DNA of 64,000 nucleotides. Source: Chrysaora quinquecirrha (taxonomy: Eukaryota > Cnidaria > Scyphozoa > Semaeostomeae > Pelagiidae). The stretch covers positions 3,144,506-3,208,505 of the forward strand of contig JACTAT010000002.1 of the NCBI GenBank assembly GCA_014526335.1, written 5' to 3'. The position numbers were made by a program, and so were the translations under genes. This document shows, piece after piece, positions 51,187-62,339 of the stretch. The number at the start of each line of letters is the position of its first letter. The first letter of the stretch is position 1. The notes beneath the pieces are model-generated. The model did not search any database, was not told the DNA's origin, and saw nothing but the letters and a program-made list of their open reading frames with translations.

Positions 51187-51404
51187 CGAAATTCGAACAG
51201 AGTGCAAATGTTTATCGACAAACAAATGTATTCTTGGAGATCATACTGTGTATTTGTAATTTTTAATCATTACTGGAAATTTACTGAATCTCTTTAGCAG
51301 TAGAGTATCATATGGGCACAGTCAGGAAAAGTTACGTAGCATTGTGATTGGCCAAAGGAAGGTCACAGCAATAGAGAATCTCATGCCACGCCAAAGATAT
51401 GCCG
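51187..51404 (+). other. ERCC3 3' flank / UTR
   Basis: Sequence after the ERCC3 stop codon (51184-51186). No canonical aataaa signal in the first 200 bases. Confidence 0.4.
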
Positions 51405-51990
51405 GTCTTTTATTATAATAAGAAACAATATGATGTAGTATAAAATAATATAATATGATATAATATAATATAATTTAATTTAATTTAATTTAATTTAATT
51501 TAATATAATTTAATATAAAAAAATATATTATAATATTATATTATATTGCAAATATAGTGTAATATAATATGATATAATATGATATAATGTAATATAATAT
51601 AATATAATCAAATATAATATAATATATTAAAATATAATATAATATAATATAATATAATATAATATAATATAATATAATTTAATTTAATATAATTTAATAT
51701 GATGAAATATATTATAATATAATATTATTTTGTAAATATAGTTTAATATAATATGGTATGATATGACATAATGTAATAAAATAAAATATAATACAATATA
51801 ATGTGATTTAATAAAATAAAATATATTATTATATGATATTATATTGTAAATATAGTATAATATAATGTGATATAATATAATATAATATAATATAATAAAA
51901 TATAATACAGTAAATATAGTATAATATAATGTGATATAATATAATATAATATAATATAATAAAATATAATATACTACAATATAATGTTGC
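51405..51990. repeat. AT-only satellite (TAATA/TATAATA units)
   Basis: Nearly pure A+T made of taata, tataata and tttaa units, with higher-order periods such as 'gtaaatatagtataatataa' recurring near 51850 and 51912. The minus-strand open frame through it (Y/I/L only) is an artefact. Confidence 0.95.
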
Positions 51991-52885
51991 CGGTTAAAGT
52001 GCGATATTTGATACCAATTTTCTTCGGCTAAAAAGAGTGATTTTTCAAAGGAAAAATTCTGAAATTGAAATGAGCGCTCTGGGTTCTCGTTCGAAAGAAA
52101 ATGGTAAGCGAATATATTTGTATATATGCATACATACAAACATTCCTGTTTTAGCTATATAGATAGCTAATGTTACTGTTTATAACAGAAGTATATTGAT
52201 AAATGAAATTGATCAGGATTCCTCTTTCATTTCTAGTGGCTTTAGCTGAATTGAAACTTGCAGGTAAGAAGTTTAAAAAAACTTCGTGCAATTCAAAAAT
52301 TCTTAAAAAACAACGTAATCCGTTTGGTTATTGTCAATTTGAGCCCTCTTTTGGTGCTATAAAAGCATTTTAAATAACCAAATTGTACTTTGCTTTGTCT
52401 AGATTTTGCTAGTGTCGGAACTTTCTTAAGGTCATAGATGCGCCGACAAAGATTTTTCGTAACGCTCTGTCTTTCCAACTTATAGTCTTCAGTCTTCTCA
52501 TACGAAACAGGTTTCAAAACATGACTTGTTTAAGTGCAAACACAGTAGGTAATGTTTGCGTTTCATGTTGGTAATTTTCAAACCCCCTGCTTGGGAAACA
52601 AAGCTTTTCGTAAAACGTTAAGTACTGCAAAGGTACAAACTAAGATTGCACAACGATTTTTTGTGTTTAATTTGAAATATTTTCCATTTGAAGGAAAACA
52701 TCTGCTGTGTGAACACCAAGCCATTTAAGATTTCACCTGTTAAGTACAGCAGAGCGAACTAATCGTTATGCTTGTTAATAATGCATGGTTTCTGCTTTTG
52801 CAAATAAAACTGTAAATCGCGAACAAAAACATTTCTGCGAACGCGTCGAATCATTTTCATTGAGTAAATTCATCTTTACTTCTAG

Positions 52886-52941
52886 TTCGTCATCCGGAGT
52901 CTTATGAATCGTGGTTATATTCTTAGCTTAAAGATACAAAG
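52886..52941 (+). other. Isolated exon-like segment, unknown gene
   Basis: Good acceptor ('ttacttctag') and donor ('gtgggt') around an open stretch encoding FVIRSLMNRGYILSLKIQ. Not recognised, and no partner exon could be joined. May be chance. Confidence 0.25.
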
Positions 52942-54449
52942 GTGGGTTCTTTATTGTTGCTTCTATCTTAGTATCTTGTCTTTAACAAATTTCATTGCTG
53001 TTCTTTTATTGACAAACGCACTTGTAAACTTGGACTGAGCTAGGCTAAGACCTACTCCTAACAAACTGCTACAGCATATGTTGTTATGAAACATATGGTA
53101 GTTAAAACATCTTCTGAATCTATTTTATTCAGCCGTTTTAGCATTAGAAGTCTGAAATAAATAAAACCGTCTCCTTGCTGCACCACTAAAAGCCTTAGCT
53201 GTTCTATGGTTTCAAAAACCTTGGTTGAAATTGAATTTCCTCTTTCGAATAAAGCAAATATTGCGTTCTTGTTTCTTGCTTTCTCGATAACAGTGGTCGC
53301 TTGCTTTTTTAGTTAGCGAATTTTTGCTAACTAGGAACTAGGAGAGGAAGGCTAGAATTACAGGCTGAGGACGGGAAATTAGAATTAGAGTTACAAACTA
53401 TACGTTGGGCTCCATGGACTAGCTAGGATAAATCTCGTCGACCTTTGAAAAAGCATCCTGTACTGAGTCTAAAGTTTACAAATTGACGGGCCAAACTCAA
53501 GGCGGAACAGCATATTTGGAGCAAACTCGGATTAGGGTTGTATGTACGTAAGGAAGAAAATGTGTCAGTTATTCGGATTTTCGACAATTTCGGAGACCCA
53601 ACGGAAAGGGGTACAATAGAGGCAATGGCCCTGGGATCAATCGCTGGGACGAACCATTATGAGGGCTGGTCAGTGTTAAGGGCCAGATAAACACCGAATG
53701 AACTCTGTAAACTAGCTATACGAAAGCTTGGATGAAAAGGGCTGGTGATACCAAACTCGTTTTAAGTTTCAAAAGTTCTGTCTGGTGCAAAGTTTCACTA
53801 TCCTAATTTGATTTTGTGAGCATTCAAACTTCAAGATTTCTTGAGGGCTTCAGTCAGTTTTCACGGTAGAAACTCCAGAAAATGAATAACACAAGCGCTA
53901 GGACAACTAAACTGTGTACCAAGATTTCCAGAATCAGTGGAAACATTTTTGGACAAACAAATGCTGCAGTGTCCAGATGTAAATCAGTATGCCTAAAATG
54001 TCATTCAGTATCTCCAAAAATGTTTCCTCTGTTTCTTGCAATTTTGAAATTTTGTATTGCTCTAAGATGATTTTTACCAAGACAAAATTATGGATATCTG
54101 GCGCGTATTTGTTATAGAAAAAGGTGTATAAATCAAAGCAACTTGTACGCTGGCGGACCATATGGTCATGTATCACGCGCTTTGATTTCTGTATTTGACA
54201 AATCATTATGATGAGACCTGCTGATCAGACTATGATCAGATAAATTATAATCATTATAATAAGAACAATTCTATCATTTTGCTGGTCAACATATTTCCTT
54301 CTCTGCTTTTTGTAATTTGATTTCTTACATCATATTGCCTACTGTGGAGGCGGATCGGACAGAACAGCTGTAGTGCAGTATTAAGAGATGATGACGTCAT
54401 GAAGTGAGCGTGACAGTACGCGAGGGGCACTCCAGTTAGGATCAGGGTT

Positions 54450-54530
54450 GATACTGATACTGATATTGATACTTATACTGATTAGAATATTGATACTGAT
54501 TAGAATATTGATACTGATTAGAAGACAAAC
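54450..54530. repeat. Short tandem repeat 'gattagaatattgatact'
   Basis: 'actgatactgatattgatac' grading into about three units of an 18-bp repeat, 'gattagaatattgatact'. Confidence 0.75.
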
Positions 54531-54834
54531 TCCATGAAAAATGACTGATATCGAAGTATCTAGGGCTATATCAGTAGTGGTTCAAAAACTATTGGTCATG
54601 GGCATGTCGGTCAGTATTTGGCTAGTAGAGATGCTGTGGCCGATTAGTCATAGCATTATTTCTGGTCATGGCTTTGGCTCAATATGGAAAGGCTCTGGGG
54701 TGGAAAGGTACGGTGAGGGACGCTTGAGAAGGGGTGCGTTGGGGTGAGAGTCCCACCCTTGCACCTTTCCTTCCATAGTACAGGCAACGGCAACCTGGGT
54801 TAGAAAATAACTATGCCTGGTTGCTTCATTGATT

Positions 54835-54856
54835 GATTGATTGATTGATTGCTTAA

Positions 54857-54887
<31 letters not shown>

Positions 54888-55345
54888 ATTGCTTTATTGA
54901 TCGATTGGTTGATTGATTGTTTGATTCCTTGATTGATCGATTGATTGAATGCTTGATTGCATTATTGATCGATTGATTGAATGCTTGGTTGCTTCTTTGA
55001 TTGACTGATTGATTGATTGCATGCTCGCTGTCTTGCTTGCTTCTTGATGGCTTGTTGGCTTGCTTGATTGCTTTCTTGTTTGCTTCGTTGATTGATCGAT
55101 TTATTGACTTACTGCATCCTTGCTTGATTGATTGATTGATTGACTGATTGAGTGGGTGAGTGATTGACTGAAAGATTTCTTGATTACTTTCTTGCTTGCT
55201 CTCTTGCTTGCTTACTTGGTTGCTTGCTTGCTAAATTTATCGATTGATCGACTTCCTGCATGCTTGCTTGGTGCATTGATCGATCGATTGAGTGATGATT
55301 GAAAGATCGCTTGATTTCTTTGTTGTTTGCTTGATTGCTTGCTTG
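54835..55345. repeat. GATT/GCTT tetranucleotide satellite
   Basis: About 500 bp of imperfect 'attgattgattgattgc', shifting to 'ttgcttgcttgc' near 55190-55340. Open frames across it on both strands are low-complexity artefacts. Confidence 0.93.
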
Positions 55346-55919
55346 CTTTTGTACGTATTGCCAACTGCTCAGTATTGCAAAATTCAATTCTATGCAGCTG
55401 CTGAAACTATATTTGTCCTCCAGATAAGCCTAGATTCATATTTTTTTCATAAATATTCATTTACGATACGAGAATCAGAAGAGCCCTGTAATGAAACTGT
55501 TAGATTAAAATGATTATGATTGAATATTTAAGAAAAAAGGAGTCTGTTCTCACATATATTTTAGCTAAATGCAGGAATATTGTAGACGAAAATGAAACAG
55601 AAGTAAGGCTAAAGTAGAGAAACGGGTCCTCTCTTTGCTCCTCCACAATGCCTTGCTCCACCACTTGCGCCATTTGCTATTCTATTGTCAATTTTGACTT
55701 ATTAAGTCATGTTGCCCCGTCAATTAAAATGAACTGCTTTTCAAAGGGCCATGTCCAATACTAAAACGATATGTCTGTACATTTTTAAATACTATTAACC
55801 AGCCCCGCCACATTCTTGCCTCTTTTAAATTCCGAGGCTCTGTAGCGCACTGCATAACTTTTTAAGAAATATCGTATTAAATTAAGATAAAGTGCGTTAT
55901 TTTTGTTTCTTTGTTACAG

Positions 55920-55982
55920 GTAGTGCAATGCGCTTTACTTCAAGGATTTTGGTGAATTTTCTTCATGTTTCTGCACAATAAA
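55920..55982 (+). other. Possible 3'-terminal exon with poly(A) signal, unknown gene
   Basis: Acceptor 'ctttgttacag' at 55919, then an open stretch VVQCALLQGFW and a stop at 55953-55955. A canonical aataaa follows at 55977-55982. It could end a small transcript whose upstream exons were not found. Confidence 0.22.
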
Positions 55983-57009
55983 CGTGTTTTGAAAGAAAGA
56001 AAGAGACCATGAATACCAATTGTGAAGACAATGACCAGGTACACCTATTTCCTATGTTTCAAAGCTAGGGATATCCTGTAGAAAAAAAGTTTTTTTTAAA
56101 TAGAGTTGCTTCCACGTGTTTCTAACATATCGCCAACATAGCTAGTATCATGCCATCTGAGGTGGCAACATGAGGTCAGGGCAAGTGAGAGGTGACCTGA
56201 TCGAGTGAGAGTGCAGGAAACCTACACTCTTTTTAAATCAATTGTATGAGAATATAAGCCTGGATTTCGGCCGATATGTTGAAACAAGCTGAACTGAGGC
56301 TAGCCTAGAAGCCTGAACACAATTGGCTGAGTTAGAGTTTTGTCTGAGCCTAAGTTATCGCTGTTGAGTTGAACCACTACGGACTGCAAATTACCAAGTT
56401 AACTAACTATAGTTTGAGCGATCTAGGTTAGGTTTTATGAAGTGAACCATTAAGAAGAAGAAAATTTAAGCCTGAATGCGGGGAATTTAAGAACAGCCAG
56501 CCTCAATCAATTTACTGATTGTTATACAAAAGAGTGTAAATACGCACCTTGAGTGGCTAGGAGTCTGCCCTGCTGCTCTATAGCAGCTATAGCATCGTTT
56601 AGTGGCATAGGACAGTAGACTCGCTACACAAGTCCCTGTTATGCTCCTTAAAACTGATAGGTCGCTAATAATATTCAGTCTTCCTGAGCTGCCCTGAATA
56701 ACAACCACAGCAGCTACAGCGAGGGGGAGGGACTGTTGTAGCCAGTCTAGTAGGACAGTAGGCTTTCTGTTGCCCTGATAGTCCCTAGCCTAGCAAAAAA
56801 GCAGCAGTTTTAATCTAGGAATAACACGCATTCAAGGTTAGTCAATCTGTATCAGTAAGCTGTTTAGTTAGTTTGATGTTGGGCTGAAATCTGTCTCGCG
56901 AAACCGTTTTCCGTGTCACCTGCTCTTTCTGCCCAATTTCGACAGTCAATTTTCTTCTCCTCGGGTCAAACACTTTTTCAGTATGTGGAAAATGCTCCTA
57001 AGCTTTGCC

Positions 57010-58184
57010 CTAGATGAAAACTTTCTCATTATTTGTATTATTGGTAGATTGGAGTAGATTTAGCACGGATATCACTTTTATCGGACGCCATATTGAAATC
57101 GTGTGTTGATAAATGTGCTTATCAGCTATACGTTTCATATCTCTCAAGATATTTCTAGGATAAGATTTTTGCCCTTTAGAAATTGTGTTTGCAATGACGT
57201 TTAACCAAATACTAAGGCGTTCTGCAACATTTTCTTGATGTAGAATCCTCCTTAACATTTCCTCCAAGTCATGACAAACAGCAACAGCTACTGGAACATT
57301 GTGCATCAGAGTTGTTTGAGCTCCCAGCAATTCAACTCCATAGCAAAAATCTTTGATTTGTTTAACATAACCATTACGACACAGCGTTACAGCGTAAAGA
57401 TGAGCAGACGAAGTCTATAGACATGTAGTACATAATTAACCGTATTCGAATTTCTGCCGAGCCTTTTTACGTAATGTTTCTATGTTGTGATTGGAGCGTT
57501 AGGCCCTGGTACAAACTATCAAACATTGTTTGTCAAACATTTTGAAGTTGCTTATCAGCAATGTTTGAACGTTTGGCAACGTCATAAACATTGCTAGACA
57601 AACATACTTTGTTCGGTAATGTCTGAAGTTGTTCAAAAACATGCTAACCGCATTCTACTTGTCCAGCAATGTAATGTGACGTCACCAATATTTCAAACGT
57701 TATTTAACAAACCTTTAAGGCCCTCGGCGTGGTCAAATTTGTTTTCAGCTAATGTTTTACTGTTTTGCCACGTCGAAAACATTGCTTAGCAAGTAAAAGT
57801 CAAAATATTTGTGGCTTGATGTTTTTGAAAAAGTTCAAAACACTTTTTGTTTGACGCAAACAGAAAAATTAGACGAGCACTGTTTTTTGACGTGACCAAA
57901 CGGTCAAACATTTTGCTTGACAAGTAAATTTCAAATATTTATCAATAATTTTGCTCGACGAGTAAGTTTGATCGTTTGGCCAGGACCTTATATATATAAT
58001 ACAGCTAATATATACAACATATCAGCAAATGTCAAATGTTTGACAAACACTGGTGATTGTTTGGCCAGGACCTCAAGCAATTCAATTCAATAGCGAAAAA
58101 TGCAACGAAATCTACCTAAAGCGCATTCGTTGTGCAAAGCGTCGCGAGCTGAAATCGCTGCAAAGTGCAAAGTGTTAAAACCAC
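57010..58184 (-). other. Possible two-exon ankyrin-like coding remnant
   Basis: Minus strand. Segment 58184-58116 has splice-like ends and encodes GFNTLHFAAISARDALHNEC, resembling an ankyrin repeat (TLHxAA). Segment 57414-57010 is open for 134 codons to a stop and begins SSAHLYAVTLCRNGYVKQIK. It continues with QTTLMHNVPVAVAVCHDLEE, which again fits the ankyrin spacing. Phases do not match (1 versus 0), so an exon is missing, the frame is broken or the link is wrong. The space between them is filled by the 57501-57990 repeat. Low confidence in function. Confidence 0.35.
57501..57990. repeat. Repeat family with 'caaacgatcaaaca' motif, third large copy
   Basis: Starts 'aggccctggtacaaact' and ends 'tttgatcgtttggccagga', imperfect inverted ends. 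The interior repeats 'aacattgctagacaaaca'-like units. The longest copy of the family here. Confidence 0.7.
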
Positions 58185-58952
58185 CTGGGGAACAGGTACA
58201 TTTTCTCTATAAAGATATAAGACCCTTGATCTCCATGACGTACAAGTTTCATTGAACATTCTCTCCACTGTTTTTACGCTGTTGCATCTTTTTAGACAGA
58301 TTTCCTATGCTTAAATCCAATTTAGCCTTTTACTTTGCCCGTGTCCTAGCACTCCTATGACAACATGCAAACGTTTCGATTTTTGCTGTATTTCTGATTG
58401 AAAACAGGCATCCTAGAGGGAACAATTTTTCCTTTGTGGGCGGTTTTTGCTTGACAATGTGCAATCAAAACTCCCAGTGTGTTTTACATTAGAAGAATAA
58501 AATTCCATTTGGTTTGTTGATATCAAATTTATACGAAAGATTTAGCTTGACTTTTATGTGATCACTCAGTGTTCTTAGAAGATTGCATTAAAAGATCAGT
58601 CGTACATAAGAAAGATTTCGCATGAGATGTGATCCGTTAGTAATCCTCCTTGATCGTCGCAGGAGTAACTCGATGTTATTTCATGAATTTACATTCGTCA
58701 ACTGGCAGGTCAGAATTCACATGCTGTCGTAGACTTTTTCGAATCTAACCGTTTTGCTGCGATCTTTGAACTTTTCAAGCTGAATTGTGTTTCATCGCAA
58801 ATGAAAATGAACGAAAGAGATTCCGTAAGAAAATACAACAATAAGGTGGGTTAGTTTTAGAAATTTCCACGTGTGAAACATGCCCTTATTAGACCAAACA
58901 GTTGATACAATTTATAATGTGCAACGATGATGTGCGGGCAGAAAACTCGTAT

Positions 58953-59360
58953 ACACGCTTTTTTTTTATAAGGAACCACTTTATAAGGAACCTACATGTA
59001 GAAGGCCCGGAATTTTAAAGAACTTATACTACTAAAGAGAAAATCATTAAGGAACTTTTCAATGTTGAATACTTTTATCACTGCAAATAATCAAGAATTA
59101 GAAAGCCGGTTCCATTCATTTGCAGTCGAAAATCACATAAATTGTACGTTACACATGTATCAAATGTTTCCTTGAGTAGTCTCGAGCTTGGCACACATGC
59201 AAATGTCTCTCTTTTATTGTTTAGACCACTGTATGTGCAGTTAAAATTAAGGAACTATTAAGGAACTTTTGGAACTACAATTGCCTCAAAAGAGGCCCAA
59301 AAATAAGGAACTTTAAGAACTAGGCCTTGAGGTAGGTTCCTTATAAAAAAAAAGCGTGTA
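58953..59360 (+). mobile_element. Non-autonomous element, copy 2, with long inverted ends
   Basis: Ends 'acacgctttttttttataag' and 'ttataaaaaaaaagcgtgt' are reverse complements around 'gaacc'/'ggttcc'. The interior matches 48880-49271. The better-preserved copy. No reading frame. Confidence 0.82.
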
Positions 59361-59369
59361 AACATCATT

Positions 59370-61560
59370 TAGACAGAAGTCAAGTCACGTTGTTTATGAG
59401 TCGTGCAGACAGTCCATAATTCTACAGGCTACTGTATGCATATAAATTTAAATCTAGTATTGTAGTATAGTTTCAAAGAGAATGCTTTTTGTGTCCTGCC
59501 CTTATCTCGGTCTTAGCTTTAGACACTCGGGCTTAGACAATTAATTTTGAACCAGTTAATTTTGACTTAGGGAAGGTTGGCCGTTCTTGAATTTTCGTAA
59601 GAGGGCGAAATCGCTACCACATTTTAAACATTATTTCCTGAATGCTTTCTTCTTTGTTTTTGAAAAAAAAGTTTCTGAAATTTTTATCTCCAGTCAAAAT
59701 GAAATTTCTGATCAGTCTTAGGTTAATGGTTAAATTTTGAGTTTTTAAGTCTTGTGCATGCTAAGACCAGTTTCAGGTTGTTTTAGCTTCTTCTTTAATT
59801 TTGGCTGAAATCCATGCTCGTTTTCTCACAAGAACTTATAAAATAGTTTTTATAGAAAAGAGTCTATAAAATAGAATATATAGTTACATTACAAACAGGA
59901 TTTTTATACAGACTTCCTTATTAGAATTGTCTGCCAATTCGAATCCTTTCCCGTCTTTTTACATCCCTTTTCATCAACTGGTCTCGTTTCGCTAAGGGAT
60001 CACTTGTATTTCTCGTAAGACTGGCGAAATTTTTTATCTTTAACAAGATTTGAGGTTAACGTGTAGTGTGCAAATCGCAATAGCAAGGAGAGATCTTTTA
60101 AACCTCAATTTTCATGGATCTTTGTTACACAAACCATAAAACCATAAACTTAGACCTCATTGCATTCAGGACCGACAACTTTTAGGGTTTCTTATTGTGG
60201 TGTCGAAATCTGTTCTTTTCAATGCGTTTTTAGCGCAGCATTTCGATTTCATTCTTCAAAATGGCGTTCGATATTTCTATTCAAACAAAAGTATTCCAAG
60301 GGATTTCGCTGAAAGCAATTAGGATTTCCAGCAAGGGTTAATACCTAGGTTTATACCTATTATCGAGGAAACAACACTCTTATTAACACCAATTTTGGAA
60401 AAAATTAGACCCATACTAAAGCCATGAAAAACGATTGGGCGGCGCGTCCTCGTTATCGAAAATATATCAGGTCGCCCCCAGGGATTCATCCCACTTCATT
60501 CATACAGTATCAAAAGGTTGCCGGGGACAGTGACCAAGGACGTGGTTTTAAGAACAAATAACCAAGTCGCACCCTGCAACATTGAAATATCAGATCTAGC
60601 CTAAATACAAAACATATCTTGGTACTTGGTTAAAACTGGAGGAAAACCGCCCCCCGTGCCCCCTCCATTTGTGCGCCTTCGGTGCATCTACCCCGCCCCT
60701 TACTTAAAAACACCTGCTGTAAAAATTTGTACTTGTGCATCTGTAATTGTTTTCCTAACTTGTAAAATCTGAGCTTGTTCAAAGACTTCTCTACGATGTA
60801 AACAAAATGCAAGCACCTGTCCTGATATCCAAAAATCCAATTTGTCTATGTTGCTAATGCCATGCTTTATTTTGTAATTATTAGCTAATATTTTCTAATA
60901 GCTTCTACTGTTTTGCATCTTCTGTGTATGGTGGTTAGATCAGCCAGGGCACTGTAGTTTGCGGTGCTTCACACGGCATTACGATACGAAATACATGTCA
61001 CTCAGTTTGAGCAATGTTGTCCTCAGTTACTCAACAAGGAACATTCTATACACGTTGTTTCATGACCAGTGGGGTAGCCAAGAGCAAGGGTCCGTGGTCC
61101 AGGAGCATGGTCTTCGGAAAATGTTCAAAAATGTGACATGTCAAATGGTGTTTTACGCATCTATTTTAGCACCCAAGTTCCAAAAATAGAAAAATCTATA
61201 ACAATCATTTCGGAGAGGAGCAAAGAATCGAACATACTTCGTCGTGGTTTTGTAGACTTAGCTACCACATGAGTCGTAGTTATCGCTATTGAATTGAATT
61301 GCTGGACGCTCAAACTAACTGAAGCGAACAACAACAACATCAATTCAATTCAATGTGAGCGAAAGTTAGGGCCTTGGGAAGCAAGTCTAATGGTTTCGGG
61401 CAATGAACATTGGACTCGGAGGCGGACTGGCAGCGAATCTCAAGGGCTGCTGTTCCCAGTGAAAGGGGCCTGTTTTTACTATAGCAATTTTCTTGTTAGT
61501 TGCTTCTAGCGAGCTCCTTTGTAAAAAATCAATTTGAAGCAAAGGCTACTGTTCATATTA
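59370..61560. other. No feature recognised
   Basis: About 2.2 kb of AT-rich sequence. Short open frames here have no splice context or recognisable motifs. Confidence 0.4.
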
Positions 61561-61611
61561 AATACTTCTCTTCTTTTTTTTTTGATATTTCGATGGCAAA
61601 ATCGTCTCCCA

Positions 61612-61692
61612 TATTTTCGCACTAATATAGAAGCAAGAAAATATAGAAGTCACTTCTATATTTTATTGCTTCCATATTTTTGTGCGAATATG
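61612..61692. repeat. Imperfect palindrome, AT-rich
   Basis: 'tatagaagcaagaaaatata' and 'atattttattgcttccatat' pair around 'gaagtcacttc', and the outer 'attttcgcac' and 'gtgcgaatat' also pair. Confidence 0.75.
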
Positions 61693-61914
61693 CTGATTAT
61701 CTTTTTATTTTAACTTCCCGATTATCTGCATCATGAAACAATTTCCAACAAGTGTTTTCAGACCGAGCGAAACCGATCCTCATCTTTTCGGAATCCCAAG
61801 AAATCGAAGAGATTTGCTCAAAAAACAGCGTAAGCAGTTTGCTAAGGACCCTCTAACAAGAAGGCCCGGGTTGCAACCGCAACCTTGCATCCCTGCCAGT
61901 CTGCCTCTGATTGG

Positions 61915-62116
61915 ACTTGTCATAAGTCTCTATCCGTTTGGCATAACCAAATCTGAAGTTAGGGCTGTTTAACATTACCCGAACGAAGTGAGGCAAAAAA
62001 GCGAGGAAGGGTGCTCCGAGCACATTTTGACCTTACTTCGTTCGGATATGTTAAACAGCCCTTACTTTGGACTTTGTACTTGGTTATGTCAAACGGAACG
62101 GAGACTTGTGACAAGT
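61915..62116. mobile_element. MITE-like 200-bp hairpin
   Basis: The left arm from 'acttgtcataagtctctatc' through 'gggctgtttaacat' pairs with the right arm from 'atgttaaacagccctt' to 'gagacttgtgacaag'. Arms are about 85 bp and the centre 'cgaggaagggtgctccgagc' is itself self-complementary in part. Confidence 0.85.
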
Positions 62117-62339
62117 AAATTCACGAATTTGCTTTTGATTATTTGCTGCAGCTGCGCAGTACTAGTTGTTTCTGTGAGCAGTTTTGAGCAGTTTTAACCG
62201 ATAACACAAGATGCCCTTTCATGATCAAATTTCCCCAAATGCAAATGTGTCAAATGTGTCGTTATTATACTTTTCAGGTTGCAAAAAGAAAACCTTACGT
62301 CTTTGTACCTAATCTAAGTGAAGTTATTGGTGGAAGGTA

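Larger units (their letters stand above)
58709..62336 (+). other. Two phase-compatible exon-like segments, unknown gene
   Basis: 58709-58845 has acceptor 'actggcag' and donor 'gtgggt' and encodes QNSHAVVDFFESNRFAAIFE, then LFKLNCVSSQMKMNERDSVR and KYNNK. 62278-62336 has acceptor 'ttttcag' and donor 'gtaaga' and encodes VAKRKPYVFVPNLSEVIGG. The first ends and the second starts in phase 0, so they could be spliced. A stretch starting MKQFPTSVFRPSETDPHLFG at 61733, before a 'gtaagc' donor, might also belong but its phase does not fit. No family recognised. The gene, if real, continues right. Confidence 0.3.

Noticed and set aside
51684..52139. 151-codon minus-strand open frame rich in Y, I and L
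   Set aside because: Translation of the A+T satellite; no stop codons by composition.
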